Shown in pieces: positions 51,401 through 59,700 of a DNA stretch of 64,000 nucleotides (position 1 is the stretch's first letter; the number at the start of each line of letters is the position of its first letter). The stretch is from positions 1 through 64,000 of the forward strand of contig NZ_AYYO01000024.1 of the NCBI RefSeq assembly GCF_001436225.1, read 5' to 3'. This DNA comes from Lacticaseibacillus sharpeae JCM 1186 = DSM 20505. GTDB lineage: Bacteria; Bacillota; Bacilli; Lactobacillales; Lactobacillaceae. The notes below the pieces were generated by a model that was not told the origin of the DNA, made no database searches, and saw only the letters and a list, made by a program, of their open reading frames with translations. The translations under genes were made by a program, and so were the position numbers.

Positions 51401-52193
51401 GGCCCGCCGACAGTTCCGCTTTGTATTGATCATACAGCAGGATATTGTAGTCGGTCCCAATCCCGAACAGCACGACGACCATGAAGACCTGCGTGAAGTC
51501 AGACAGGGGGAACCCAAAGTACTTGACCAGGTTCATGACCAGTGACAGTGAGGTAATCACGGAAATCCCGACGGTGGTCAGGGAGATTACCGGCACCACT
51601 GGCGACTTGAAGACCAGAATGAGCACGATGAAGATGAAGACGGCCGCGATTACTTCGGTCTTCTTAATCCCCTCCTGCGTCGAGGTACTGAAGTCGTCGG
51701 TCAGGATATCCCCACCGGTGACGTACGTCTTCACGCCGCTGGTCTTAGCCAGCTTCTCGATGTTCGTCGCAGTCTGGCCCGCTTGGATTTTTTTCGAGAC
51801 TTGCAGCTGCACGAGCTGGGTCGTCTTGTCCTTGGACACCAATTGCTTCTTGGTCTCAGCGTTGTCCGTTGGGGCCATAATTTGTTTAATCTTGTATTTG
51901 TCCGCGTTCCGGTGCAGCCGCCCGACAGTCTTATTGATTGCGTGCTTCTGGCTGCTGGTCAGTGGCTTGTCGCCGTTGTTGAACACAACGACCACCTGCC
52001 GGACATTATTCAGGCCGCGACCCCAATCTTTTTGAATGGCCGTCGCCACCTGGCTCTGGGCCGAATCCGGAATCTTGGTCTGCCCATATTCCCGAATCAG
52101 TTGGGGCATGTTGGGCAATGCGACAACCGCAACGATAATCGCAATGACCCAAGCAACCAGTGCCCCAACGTGGTTTTTGACTAGTTTCTGCAT
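48480..52193 (-). CDS. Very large MMPL/RND-family transporter
   Basis: 1237 residues. Helix 1 is at about 10-27. A first RND helix cluster spans roughly 180-375 with FMVVVLFGIGTDYNILLYDQYKAEL. A matching second cluster spans about 1070-1230 with VMLIALGVDYSIFLMMKYRE. The Asp-Tyr pairs are the family's proton-relay sites. Between them lies an extracellular loop of nearly 700 residues that is mostly Ser/Gln/Leu-rich helix with repeated GxxQLxxG-like turns, as in YhgE/Pip-type proteins. It probably exports lipid or peptide substrates. Monocistronic. Confidence 0.88.
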   Translation of the reverse strand: MQKLVKNHVGALVAWVIAIIVAVVALPNMPQLIREYGQTKIPDSAQSQVATAIQKDWGRGLNNVRQVVVVFNNGDKPLTSSQKHAINKTVGRLHRNADKYKIKQIMAPTDNAETKKQLVSKDKTTQLVQLQVSKKIQAGQTATNIEKLAKTSGVKTYVTGGDILTDDFSTSTQEGIKKTEVIAAVFIFIVLILVFKSPVVPVISLTTVGISVITSLSLVMNLVKYFGFPLSDFTQVFMVVVLFGIGTDYNILLYDQYKAELSAGLEAHEATTKARKIAGRTILYSGLSLLIGFSALGLAKFSIYRSAFGVAVGVAVLLLELLTLNPFFMAVLGKRMFWPEKKFAGGTSSKLWHRLSHSAVLHPLISLGIVLAVTVPFMLMYNNNLNYDTTAELSDTLPAKVGFRVVQKHFSKGTAEPATLYIQSDKKLNKEKYLDVIDRVTKKLQQEDGVKTVASVTQPGGTKIKALYVKDQLGTVTTGMNAAGAGLAKINKGLREATSKLGSSDMQSGLDGVKTMIAGSKQLETGSAQVTSATQQLASGATKLQSGASVLDSGLGTLNSGLQTLSRKSNAVNGGVNQLMSQSAQMPLAIAGLAAYNQQINAGTQQLAAAVAQSQSELSQLSSKQAALTSKMAQLQNMKQQLAKAKTMLASADQMMDMLSAASANKDNLTALAAMSGSLGTLKTTLTDTLKGNSENDLRIASAALKIKNETDDETVKADADRIMTYANTNVKNTMDMTQKLSPAMKAMDKLDTSSLSQLSAMAKAIPSTTEVDSMKSQLSDMEKLIDSASTQLDSLSSVKDDLKQLSALPGKMAELNAGLQQLQSATNTASSIATQLNNGVNGSGVDLTNQSTIQSTIGNSTLINSLQQLATGITAYTGGVQSAASGSSQLANGAGQISTGLNTLANGENELASKTPAITKGLKQEVAGQETMYSTLQGLVGQMKTLQTGLKSAANGVGTVNDGVKSANSYLTGLQKSSVGNNYYVPKSVLKGKTYKQALKQYMSSDHKTTSMTIVLKADPSSAKAMAKVDKMQTIVQHELQGTSLKGAKVAIGGQTAATSDTQHIASGDFIRTAAIMIVGILLALMFVTRSILQPFYIMGTLLIAYITSLSLTRFVSTAFLGQNELTWNTPFFTFVMLIALGVDYSIFLMMKYREFGQNGGDPDERIISASAIIGAVVLSAAIILGGTFAALMPSGVLTLIQVALGVIIGLIILVIILPVVQSALIRLTYGHKEDK

Positions 52194-52414
52194 ATCTACA
52201 AACGCCTTTCCTCTTCTTCTCCGTTACCGTGCGCGTGTGCAAAAAAATGTGAAAACGCGTCACGTCGCGAAGATAACAATAACAATTGTAATTATGCAGG
52301 TAACTGACGTAAATCAATTTTCGACGATTAGCGGCATATATGACAAATTGTCGCAGGGAGTTTCTGAAAAGGAAGGACCAAAAATTGCAGGTACTACTGA
52401 TAAAACGATATCGC

Positions 52415-52420
52415 TATAAT
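52415..52420 (+). promoter_or_regulatory. -10 box of the MmcQ/YjbR gene
   Basis: TATAAT 20 nt before the ATG predicts a very short leader. No good -35 is seen. Confidence 0.45.
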
Positions 52421-52440
52421 AGTTATTGGAGGCACACATC

Positions 52441-53103
52441 ATGACAAACATTTTCGAGAACCGTCAGCCCGTCGCGGACAAGCTGCTGGCGTTCGGCTTC
52501 ACCCAGCACCAAAGCACTTTTACATACACCGCCCCACTGGTCAGTGGCCTAAACATTACGGTCATGGTGGTCGGCACGCAAGTTAACGCTACCGTGCTTG
52601 ATCCCGAAACCGGCGACCCCTACACGCTGTACCGGAATGCTGGCAACACCGGTGCGTTCGTGGCGCAGGTGCGGGCGGCGTACACCGACTGCTTGCAGAA
52701 AATCGCGGACGCATGCTTCACGCCCGCCACGCAGTCCGTGTTCACACAGGAACAGACCACCGCAGTACTGGCAGCCGTCGCAAAACAGTATGGCGATGAC
52801 CCCGAGTTTCTCTGGCAGAAGTTCCCCGGTAACGCCGTATTGCGCCGGCCAGACACGCACAAGTGGTACGCGGCGATTTTGAAAGTACAACCCGTTAAGC
52901 TCGGCTTGACCGGCGACGCGGAGGTGGAAGTCCTCGACCTGCGTGCGGATCCGGAAGAATTAACCCAGCTCGTGGACAACAAGCTGTATTTCCCCGGCTA
53001 CCATATGAACAAGAAGCACTGGTACACCATCGTGCTGGACGGACAGGTGGCAACCGCCGAACTGCTGACGCGGCTTGCGGCGAGTTACGCGCTGGCGAAA
53101 TGA
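52441..53103 (+). CDS. MmcQ/YjbR-family protein
   Basis: 220 residues from ATG 52441 (SD TTGGAGG). The second half contains the family pattern: DPEFLWQKFPGNAVLRRPDTHKWYA, then VEVLDLRADPEELTQLV and FPGYHMNKKHWYTIVLDG. These proteins have a CyaY-like fold and are annotated as DNA-binding, without known function. The extra N-terminal ~95 residues occur in lactobacillus relatives. It is convergent with the second DUF1828-like gene. Confidence 0.85.
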   Translation: MTNIFENRQPVADKLLAFGFTQHQSTFTYTAPLVSGLNITVMVVGTQVNATVLDPETGDPYTLYRNAGNTGAFVAQVRAAYTDCLQKIADACFTPATQSVFTQEQTTAVLAAVAKQYGDDPEFLWQKFPGNAVLRRPDTHKWYAAILKVQPVKLGLTGDAEVEVLDLRADPEELTQLVDNKLYFPGYHMNKKHWYTIVLDGQVATAELLTRLAASYALAK

Positions 53104-53116
53104 CGCGGGTGGGTGG

Positions 53117-53521
53117 TTAAATTGGGCCTAGGCTGCCCACTGCCAACATTACTCGAAGTAACTCACTCTTGGCCATAATGATTTCATTAATTTTGTCACC
53201 AGCATAACAGTAGAGTTCATAATCCGAGTTAAGCGCAACTTTAGTCCCAGTTAAAATTTGGTCAATTTGCCGATTCAAATCGGAATTTTCGCCAACTATT
53301 TTATTTTTGAATTGGAGTTCAAATGCCGTCATACCATCATCACTTAATTCAAAACGACCATCAGCCAATTTATAAACTGAAATTTCCACAGGATCCCCGT
53401 TTTGCTTAGTGAACACGGTTGTAATTTCATATTCTGGTTGTGAATCCGTTCCAACCATCTCAATTTGTTCTCCAGCTGCAATCCAGCCATTGGGCTCGTT
53501 GAGTTGTTCCTCTAGCATCAT
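53117..53521 (-). CDS. DUF1828-like protein, second module copy
   Basis: 134 residues, starting by an ATGA overlap with the upstream gene. The order EITTVFTKQNGDPVEISVYK, FELSDDG, then LLRVMLAVGSL parallels the protein at 11886-12281 (FFRANGDNIELYMF, RMEEGG, LLRAIIAL). The lower G+C than flanking genes hints at transfer. It is always adjacent to the DUF6978-like gene here, so a joint function is likely, but none is known. Confidence 0.6.
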   Translation of the reverse strand: MMLEEQLNEPNGWIAAGEQIEMVGTDSQPEYEITTVFTKQNGDPVEISVYKLADGRFELSDDGMTAFELQFKNKIVGENSDLNRQIDQILTGTKVALNSDYELYCYAGDKINEIIMAKSELLRVMLAVGSLGPI

Positions 53522-53994
53522 TTTTCTTCAACGCCTTTCTGATTCATTTGAATATTGACAAATTTGAGAAAATCGATGAACGTCTGTAAAGGTTCTTCAA
53601 CGGTTTGAAAATCATCCGCCGAGATTGCCTGCGCATTCTCAGTGTGATTGTGGGTATGTGCAGAGTATACGTGCATGTGGTTATATGTTTGCGTAACAAG
53701 GTCCCCGTGATTCTTATGTTTGCCCCCGATATCAAGACGAATAAGTTGAGTTCCATCATTCTTAAACCGCAAGCTGATAGAATACTTAATTTGTTTCTTC
53801 ATTCGTCGATAGTACTGAAGAACTAGTTCATCACCTGCGCCAACAACGTCAATATCAACCCGTAACACACCTTTCCTTTGTGCTGCAATTTTCTTCTCCA
53901 TTTTGCGCAACTCTGCGTTTGAAATTGGATGCTTAGTTGTCTTTAACAACCACTGCACCTCCGAATTAGTTAAATTATCATGTACCAACTTCAT
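53518..53994 (-). CDS. DUF6978-like protein, second module copy
   Basis: 158 residues from ATG 53994 with the SD GGAAGTGA; the frame is open further up only to a GTG. LTNSEVQWLL, FKNDGTQLIRLDIGGKHKN, NHMHVYS and EEPLQTFIDFLKFVNI align with the protein at 12281-12754. The conserved Asp and HxH positions are kept. It is clearly AT-richer than the flanking metabolic genes. The shared 14-bp motif lies 30 nt upstream. Confidence 0.6.
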   Translation of the reverse strand: MKLVHDNLTNSEVQWLLKTTKHPISNAELRKMEKKIAAQRKGVLRVDIDVVGAGDELVLQYYRRMKKQIKYSISLRFKNDGTQLIRLDIGGKHKNHGDLVTQTYNHMHVYSAHTHNHTENAQAISADDFQTVEEPLQTFIDFLKFVNIQMNQKGVEEK

Positions 53995-54023
53995 CGCGCT
54001 CACTTCCTATTTGCCTGATACAA

Positions 54024-54037
54024 ATAGATTTCGCAAA
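54024..54037 (-). promoter_or_regulatory. Shared upstream motif of the DUF6978/DUF1828 module, copy 2
   Basis: TTTGCGAAATCTAT on the minus strand, identical to 12781-12794. The coding regions have diverged strongly, so conservation here points to a functional site. Confidence 0.5.
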
Positions 54038-54150
54038 CGCGCGTAATTTCCCCGCAGCACCACTCAGGCTTAACTAATCTTTAAACCTACCCAAATGGTA
54101 AATCCGCCCCGCACCTGCCGCAACAGTTGTAGTCATGCCCTTAACCACAC

Positions 54151-54184
54151 AAAAAGCCCCACGGCCATTCCGGTCGTGGGGCTT
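54151..54184 (-). terminator. Terminator of the deo operon
   Basis: GAAGCCCCACG pairs with CGTGGGGCTTT and is followed by U residues on the minus strand. Confidence 0.88.
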
Positions 54185-54193
54185 CGTTCATCT

Positions 54194-54898
54194 TCAGCTA
54201 ATCGCCGTCTGCAGTGCCAGTTCAATCATCTGGTTCAAGGTCAGCTGGCGTTCCTCGGCCGACAAGTGTTCGTCGCGCACCAGGTGGTCGGACACCGTCA
54301 TGATGCCGAGCGCCTGACGCCGATACTTGGCCGCCAGCAGGTACAGCGCCGGCACCTCCATCTCGGTGGCGAGCACGCCGTAGTCCGTGAGCTTGCCGCG
54401 GTCGAGGTTGTCGTTGTAGAACTGGTCCTCGCCAAGCACGTTGCCGACGTGGAAACTCAGCTTGCTGGTTTCAGCAATCGTCGCCGCTTTGCGCAACAGG
54501 TTGAAATCCCCCGTGGGCGCGAAGGATACGCCGGGCCCGAACGTGTTCACAATCATGCTGCTGTCGGTCGTCGCCGCCTGGGCGAGCACGATGTCGCGCA
54601 AGTGCACTTCTTCCGCCAGCCCGCCGCACGTGCCGGTGCGAATCAGCCGCTGCACGCCGTAGTCCCGCATCAGTTCGGTCGAGTAGATGGCGATGGACGG
54701 CATGCCCATCCCCGTCGCCTGAATCGACACCTTTTGGCCGCGATAAACGCCGGTGTACCCGTAAGCCGCGCGGACCTCGTTGTAGCGCACGACGTCAGTC
54801 AGGAAGTTCTCCGCCATGTACTGTGCGCGCAATGGGTCGCCCGGCAGTAGAACCGTGTCGGCAATGCTGCCGGCTGGTGCATTAATGTGTGTACTCAT
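54194..54898 (-). CDS. deoD: Purine-nucleoside phosphorylase, DeoD type
   Basis: 234 residues. STHINAPAGSIADTVLLPGDPLRA at the start, GMGMPSIAIYSTEL, LIRTGTCGG and ATEMEVPALYLLA are hallmarks of the hexameric DeoD class. It releases purine bases and (deoxy)ribose-1-phosphate, which DeoB converts onward. SD AAGGGGG. It is the last gene of deoC-deoB-deoD. Confidence 0.96.
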   Translation of the reverse strand: MSTHINAPAGSIADTVLLPGDPLRAQYMAENFLTDVVRYNEVRAAYGYTGVYRGQKVSIQATGMGMPSIAIYSTELMRDYGVQRLIRTGTCGGLAEEVHLRDIVLAQAATTDSSMIVNTFGPGVSFAPTGDFNLLRKAATIAETSKLSFHVGNVLGEDQFYNDNLDRGKLTDYGVLATEMEVPALYLLAAKYRRQALGIMTVSDHLVRDEHLSAEERQLTLNQMIELALQTAIS

Positions 54899-54926
54899 GA
54901 AAAAAGTCCCCCTTCTAACTGCGTCG

Positions 54927-56126
54927 TTACTTCAATTCGTCCAGGAATGACTTGCCGAACTCGCCAGCTGGGACGCCGAAGTTGGCGCAAATCGTGGCGC
55001 CCATGTCGCTAAATGGTGAGCGAATGCCGAGGTTCGCGCCACCTTCAAGTGCCGGACTGTACGCGATGATTGGTACGTATTCGCGCGTGTGGTCGGTGCC
55101 CGTGTACGTTGGGTCGTTCCCGTGGTCGGAGGTGATCAGCAGCAGGTCGTCATCGTTCATGGCTGCGAGCAGTTCCCCGAGCTGTTTGTCAAAGAGCGCC
55201 AGAGCTTCTGCATAGCCGTCCGCATTGCGCCGGTGGCCGTACATCGCATCGAAGTCAACGAGGTTGGCAAACACAAAGCCTGCACGATCGGATTTAACCA
55301 CCTTGATGGTCTGGTTCATACCGTCTTCGTTGCTGACGGTGTGAATCCCGTCGTCGAGGCCAATGCCGGAGAAGATGTCGTTGATTTTGCCAATCCCGTA
55401 AGTTGGCACACCGGCCTTCTGCAGCCGATCGAGGTCCGTTGGTTGGTCCGGAATCAGCGCGTAGTCGTGCCGGTCGCTGGTGCGGGTGAAGTGGTCCTTG
55501 TCGATGTACGTGTACGGCCGCGCGATGATGCGCCCGATGCGGTATGGTGCGTCGCGGGTGATGCTGCGGGCGAATTCACAAATCTTGTAGAGTTCAGGCA
55601 CGGAAATCAGCGCGGTGTTGGCCGCAATCTGGAGCACCGAGTCACCGGATGTGTAGACAATCAGGTCGCCGGTTGCCAGCTGCTCGTCCCCGTAGTCGTG
55701 GATGACATCGGTCCCGGAGTATGGCTTGTTGACGATGCACTTGCGCCCAGAGAATTCGGTGATTTGGTCGAGGAGTTCTTGCGGGAAGCCGTCCGGGAAG
55801 AAGCCGAGTGGTTCGGTGACGGGCAGACCCATCATTTCCCAGTGGCCATCCATCGAGTCCTTGCCGGCGGAAATCTCGTACATCTTGCCGTACGCCGCCT
55901 TGGGGTGGGCCACCGGCTTGAGGTATGGCATTTCGCTGTCAGCACGAATGTTACCCAGACCCAGGCTCAACATATTAGGCAACTGCCAGTCCGGCCCCAT
56001 GTGCGCGCTGATGTGCCCGTACGTGTCCGCACCGGAATCGCCGAACTTGGCCGCGTCTGGTGCGGCACCAATCCCAACCGAATCCGTCACAACTGCAATA
56101 ATGCGTTTGAAAGTTTTTTTCGTCAT
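54927..56126 (-). CDS. deoB: Phosphopentomutase
   Basis: 399 residues from ATG 56126 (SD GGGGGAG). [23 protein letters not shown] with the metal Asp, [15 protein letters not shown] with the phosphorylated residue region, and [22 protein letters not shown] are diagnostic. It isomerises (deoxy)ribose-1-phosphate to the 5-phosphate. Confidence 0.96.
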   Translation of the reverse strand: MTKKTFKRIIAVVTDSVGIGAAPDAAKFGDSGADTYGHISAHMGPDWQLPNMLSLGLGNIRADSEMPYLKPVAHPKAAYGKMYEISAGKDSMDGHWEMMGLPVTEPLGFFPDGFPQELLDQITEFSGRKCIVNKPYSGTDVIHDYGDEQLATGDLIVYTSGDSVLQIAANTALISVPELYKICEFARSITRDAPYRIGRIIARPYTYIDKDHFTRTSDRHDYALIPDQPTDLDRLQKAGVPTYGIGKINDIFSGIGLDDGIHTVSNEDGMNQTIKVVKSDRAGFVFANLVDFDAMYGHRRNADGYAEALALFDKQLGELLAAMNDDDLLLITSDHGNDPTYTGTDHTREYVPIIAYSPALEGGANLGIRSPFSDMGATICANFGVPAGEFGKSFLDELK

Positions 56127-56147
56127 CACATACTCCCCCGTTTCTTC

Positions 56148-56825
56148 CTAGTCGATTGCGCCCGCAGCCTTGGCCTCACTGATGATCGCCACGCCGGCAC
56201 TGGCACCGAGGCGGTCGGCCCCGGCATCAATCAGCGCCTTAGCTTCAGCGTACGAGTGAATCCCGCCGGCTGCCTTGACCTGCAGGCGGTTGCCCACGGT
56301 CTTGCGCATCAGGGCAACGTCGTGCACGGTGGCCCCGCCGCCAGCAAACCCGGTGCTGGTCTTCACGAAGTCAGCGCCCGCCGCTTCACTGAGCTCGCAG
56401 GCCGCAACCTTCTCGTCGTCCGTGAGCAGCACGCATTCGATGATCACCTTGAGGATGGCGCCCTGCGCGTGCACCGCTTCGGCCACCGCGTGAATGTCGG
56501 CCTGCACCGCGTCCCGGTCGCCGGACTTCAGCGCACCAATGTTAATCACCATGTCGCATTCTGCGGCGCCGTCTGCGATAGTCGCCTTTGCTTCCGCCAC
56601 CTTGATGGCCGTTGTGTTGGCGCCCAGAGGGAAACCAATGACGGTGCAGACGTTCACGTCCGTGCCCTCAAGCCCGGCCTTGGACCGCGCCACCCAGTAC
56701 GGGTTCACACAGACGGAGGCGAAGTTGTATTCGCGAGCCTCCGCAAGCAGCTCGTCAATCTGCGCCTGGGTTGCGTCGGGTTTCAGTAACGTGTGGTCGA
56801 TATACTTAGCTAATGGTTTTGTCAT
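56148..56825 (-). CDS. deoC: Deoxyribose-phosphate aldolase
   Basis: 225 residues from ATG 56825 (SD GGAGGAA). [31 protein letters not shown] with the proton-relay Lys, and [15 protein letters not shown] with the Schiff-base Lys identify it. It splits deoxyribose-5-phosphate into glyceraldehyde-3-phosphate and acetaldehyde. First gene of the operon; an operator-like repeat lies upstream. Confidence 0.96.
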   Translation of the reverse strand: MTKPLAKYIDHTLLKPDATQAQIDELLAEAREYNFASVCVNPYWVARSKAGLEGTDVNVCTVIGFPLGANTTAIKVAEAKATIADGAAECDMVINIGALKSGDRDAVQADIHAVAEAVHAQGAILKVIIECVLLTDDEKVAACELSEAAGADFVKTSTGFAGGGATVHDVALMRKTVGNRLQVKAAGGIHSYAEAKALIDAGADRLGASAGVAIISEAKAAGAID

Positions 56826-56850
56826 GGTGATTCCTCCGTTGTTTGAAATT

Positions 56851-56868
56851 GTAACCGTTACCATTATA
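56851..56868 (-). promoter_or_regulatory. deo promoter with GTAAC/GTTAC operator
   Basis: TG-extended TATAAT (56863-56868) is followed directly by GTAAC-N-GTTAC (56851-56861), a LacI/DeoR-like half-site pair covering the expected transcription start. No regulator gene is adjacent. Confidence 0.6.
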
Positions 56869-56974
56869 CCATGCTCGGGAAGGTGCATGACACAACTAAA
56901 TGTGCCGGGTGTCGCGGGACGGGGTACTAGAGGTGGGGGCAGAGGGAAAAAGCACGCGGCAATCATGTGTATAC

Positions 56975-57011
56975 AAAAACGAACCGCCTGCTAAACGCAA
57001 GTGGTTCGTTC
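56975..57011 (-). terminator. Terminator of the second HigBA-like module
   Basis: ACGAACC pairs with GGTTCGT across an 18-nt loop with five U on the minus strand. Confidence 0.75.
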
Positions 57012-57020
57012 GTAATCGCT

Positions 57021-57323
57021 CTATATTAATGACACACGAACTCGCTTACCCAGCGCCCGCGCAATTTTGCTCAGCGTGGCAATGCTGGTGTTCTGGCCCA
57101 ACTCAATCCGTGCAATTGTCGTCTTCGGAATTCCAGATGCTTCGGCCAATTCGCGTTGGCTGAATCCTGCCGCTTTGCGCGCTTCAAATATCGCAGCTGC
57201 ACTGGTTAATTTATCCTTTTCCGCCTCGACACCTTTACGATAATCCGCATCCTGATTCATTTTGGTAAAGAGGGTATCCATGTCCACTGAGTGCGCATCG
57301 GTATATTTTTTTAAGTCTTGCAT
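57021..57323 (-). CDS. XRE antitoxin, HigA2/Gp49-associated type
   Basis: 100 residues, SD AAGGAGGAG. An N-terminal helical region (YRKGVEAEKDKLTSAAAIFEARKAAG) leads to an XRE HTH (FSQRELAEASGIPKTTIARIELGQNTS) and IATLSKIARALGKRVRVSL. This layout is that of antitoxins paired with phage-derived Gp49-like toxins. It is encoded 3 nt after the toxin. It should bind the inverted repeat at 57697-57736. Confidence 0.85.
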   Translation of the reverse strand: MQDLKKYTDAHSVDMDTLFTKMNQDADYRKGVEAEKDKLTSAAAIFEARKAAGFSQRELAEASGIPKTTIARIELGQNTSIATLSKIARALGKRVRVSLI

Positions 57324-57326
57324 GAG

Positions 57327-57689
57327 TTACTCCTCCTTCAAACCATTGTAGAACTCTTCGCGAAGCTCAATCGCATGGTCTATTTCTCTTTGTGGCGTTT
57401 GATTAGTTTTTTTGCTGAAACCGTGAGTAATTAAATATTCATTACCGACAACATGAAAATATAGACCACGCTGATATTGTTTGCCTTGTCGTGCACGCAA
57501 TTCATAGAGGTTATTGTCTAACTTCTTAACCAAGAGCATGTGACTTGCGACAAGCAATCCTTTCTCCTCTGTGATTTCAATCACCGCCTGCATCTTTTGT
57601 CTTTGTTTAACAGGCAACGAAAGCATGAACTCCGCAAACTCAGTGTGTCCATTCGGCCGTGTATAGGCTCTAAACTTGGGCTTTTCCAT
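57327..57689 (-). CDS. Gp49/HigB-like toxin (RelE superfamily)
   Basis: 120 residues from the ATG at 57689; the longer reading runs back through the inverted repeat and lacks an SD. Pattern: GHTEFAEFMLSLPVKQRQKM, VKKLDNNLYELRARQGKQYQRGLYFHV, ITHGFSKKTNQTPQREIDHAIELR. This is the phage-derived Gp49-like branch of HigB, an mRNA interferase family. The only SD candidate (AAAGG) is almost touching the ATG, so the mRNA may be nearly leaderless. Confidence 0.85.
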   Translation of the reverse strand: MEKPKFRAYTRPNGHTEFAEFMLSLPVKQRQKMQAVIEITEEKGLLVASHMLLVKKLDNNLYELRARQGKQYQRGLYFHVVGNEYLITHGFSKKTNQTPQREIDHAIELREEFYNGLKEE

Positions 57690-57696
57690 GCCTTTA

Positions 57697-57736
57697 TGAT
57701 AACATATTTGCGTCCGTGGTCGCAAATATGTTATCA
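57697..57736. repeat. Perfect 16-bp inverted repeat, probable TA operator
   Basis: TGATAACATATTTGCG (57697-57712) and its exact complement CGCAAATATGTTATCA (57721-57736) are separated by 8 bp. It lies 7 nt upstream of the toxin start, where an autoregulatory operator is expected. Confidence 0.75.
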
Positions 57737-57815
57737 GCTTTAGTCGTAGCACCAAAAACTATGTGGACAAGCGAAAAGAGCACACACAGCTGTAATGGCT
57801 ACTTCCAATTACGCT

Positions 57816-59252
57816 TTACCCCACACTCCCCACCATCTGCATCCGAATCAGCCGGTTCAACTCCACCGCATACTCCATCGGCAGCTCCTTGGCGAACGGC
57901 TCGACGAAGCCCATGATGATCATCTCGGTGGCCTTGGCCTCGCTTAGGCCGCGGCTCATCAGGTAGTAGAGCTGCTCCTCGGAGACCTTGCTGACCTTGG
58001 CTTCGTGCTCCATCGCCACGTCGGCGCAACGAATATCGTTGATGGGGATGGTGTTGCTGCGACTCTGCTCGTCCATCAAGATGGTGTCGCACTCCACGTG
58101 TGCGAAGGCGCCGTGGGCCTTGCTCGTGAAGCGCACCGTGCCGCGATAATCGGTCGCACCGCCGTCTTTAGCAATCGATTTGCTGACAATCGACGAGCTG
58201 GTGTTGGGCGCGTTGTGAATCATCCGCGCGCCCGAATCCAGCACGATGCCATGCCCCGCCACGGCAATCGACAACATAGTGCCATGCGCGCCCTCACCGT
58301 TCAGGTAGACAGACGGGTACTTCATCGTCACCTTGCTGCCCAAGTTGCCGTCCACCCACTCCATCGTGGCGTTGGCGGCGGCACTGGCACGCTTGGTTTC
58401 CAGACTGTAGACGTTGTTGCTCCAGTTCTGAATCGTCGTGTAGCGCGCGTACGCATTTTCTTGGACGAACACCTCAACGACCGCGGCGTGCAGGCTGTCT
58501 TCCGAATACGTCGGCGCCGTGCAGCCCTCGACGTAATTGATGTGCGCGCCGGGTTCGACGATAATCAGCGTGCGCTCGAACTGCCCCGTGCTGCCCGCGT
58601 TGATGCGGAAAAACGACTGGAGCGGTGTGTCGAGGTACACATCCTTGGGCACGTAGAGGAACGTGCCACCGGACCAGACCGCCGTGTTCAACGCCGCGTA
58701 CTTGTTGTCCGCCGCCGGAATGAGTTTGCCGAAATACTGGCGGACCAGCTCGGGGTAATCTTGCAGCGCCTGATCCATGCTGCAAAAGATGATGCCGAGC
58801 TTCTCGATTTCACCCTTCAGCCGGCTGTACACGACTTCGGATTCGAACTGAGCACTCGCCCCCGCGAGGTATTTGCGCTCAGCCTGGGGCACACCCATCT
58901 GCTCGAAGGTATCCTTGACCGCTGCAGGCACATCCGCCCAGTCGCGCACCGGCTTGTCCGTAGCGCGCTGGAAATAACGAATGTTGTCCAAGTCCAGCCC
59001 GCTTAAGTCCGGGCCAAAGTTTGGCTGGTGCAGTCGTTGATAGGTCTTGAATGCCCGCAGCCGCATCTGCAACATCCACTCTGGCTCATGCTTGGCCGCC
59101 GAAATCTGTCGGACAATGTCTTCCGTCAGGCCGCGGCCGGTGGTGAGAATCGGCTTGAAGGCAATCTTTTGCGTCGCCTTCGTCTGCGCATCGAGAAAAT
59201 CGACATCTGCGGCGAGGGTTTCATTGTTCTTACTGTTGCTTGTCTGTGGCAT
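57816..59252 (-). CDS. sufB: Fe-S cluster scaffold SufB
   Basis: 478 residues. It matches SufB over its length: [61 protein letters not shown] with the scaffold Cys, and a C-terminal [20 protein letters not shown]. With SufC and SufD it assembles Fe-S clusters. Its start overlaps the end of sufU. Last gene of the suf operon, the usual Firmicutes order sufCDSUB. Confidence 0.96.
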   Translation of the reverse strand: MPQTSNSKNNETLAADVDFLDAQTKATQKIAFKPILTTGRGLTEDIVRQISAAKHEPEWMLQMRLRAFKTYQRLHQPNFGPDLSGLDLDNIRYFQRATDKPVRDWADVPAAVKDTFEQMGVPQAERKYLAGASAQFESEVVYSRLKGEIEKLGIIFCSMDQALQDYPELVRQYFGKLIPAADNKYAALNTAVWSGGTFLYVPKDVYLDTPLQSFFRINAGSTGQFERTLIIVEPGAHINYVEGCTAPTYSEDSLHAAVVEVFVQENAYARYTTIQNWSNNVYSLETKRASAAANATMEWVDGNLGSKVTMKYPSVYLNGEGAHGTMLSIAVAGHGIVLDSGARMIHNAPNTSSSIVSKSIAKDGGATDYRGTVRFTSKAHGAFAHVECDTILMDEQSRSNTIPINDIRCADVAMEHEAKVSKVSEEQLYYLMSRGLSEAKATEMIIMGFVEPFAKELPMEYAVELNRLIRMQMVGSVG

Positions 59253-59700
59253 TGTCGCCGCCCCCTTCCGCTAAATTCTGCAAACATTCCGTCAGCGTCG
59301 TCCACGCCAGCAGCGCGCACTTCACCCGTGCCGGGAACGCGTGCACTGACTGCAGTGCCCGTGCATCCCCCAGGTCAACTGCTGGCCGCACGTCATCGCG
59401 CACCATTTCCGCAAACGCCGCGGCCTGGGCCAATGCGCCAGTCACGTTCTGCCCGCGCACCGCCCGCACCATCAATGCCGTGCTCGCCTGGCTAATCGTG
59501 CACCCCGTGGCGGTGGCGCGCACGCCGGTAATCACACCTGCGGCATCCACTGCCACCGCCAAGTCCAGCACATCCCCGCACGTCGGGTTCACCGCGTGCA
59601 CAACGGGCACCGTGTCTGGCACCTGCCCGAAACTCGTCGGCGCACTGGCTGCATCGACAATCACACTGCGGTAGAGCTGCTGCAGCCGGTTAAGACTCAT
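59230..59700 (-). CDS. sufU: Sulfur-transfer protein SufU
   Basis: 156 residues from ATG 59700 (SD GGAGG). The zinc ligands are in [12 protein letters not shown] (Cys, Asp), [12 protein letters not shown] (Cys) and [12 protein letters not shown] (Cys), the SufU pattern. It accepts persulfide from SufS. It overlaps sufS by 11 nt. Confidence 0.93.
   Translation of the reverse strand: MSLNRLQQLYRSVIVDAASAPTSFGQVPDTVPVVHAVNPTCGDVLDLAVAVDAAGVITGVRATATGCTISQASTALMVRAVRGQNVTGALAQAAAFAEMVRDDVRPAVDLGDARALQSVHAFPARVKCALLAWTTLTECLQNLAEGGGDNATDKQQ

Noticed and set aside
55089-56789. 566-codon plus-strand open frame opposite deoB and deoC
   Set aside because: It lacks domain-like sequence and an SD and lies fully antisense to two well-identified enzymes.
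58005-59006. 333-codon plus-strand open frame opposite sufB
   Set aside because: It is antisense to a conserved SufB sequence, with no SD or recognisable domain.
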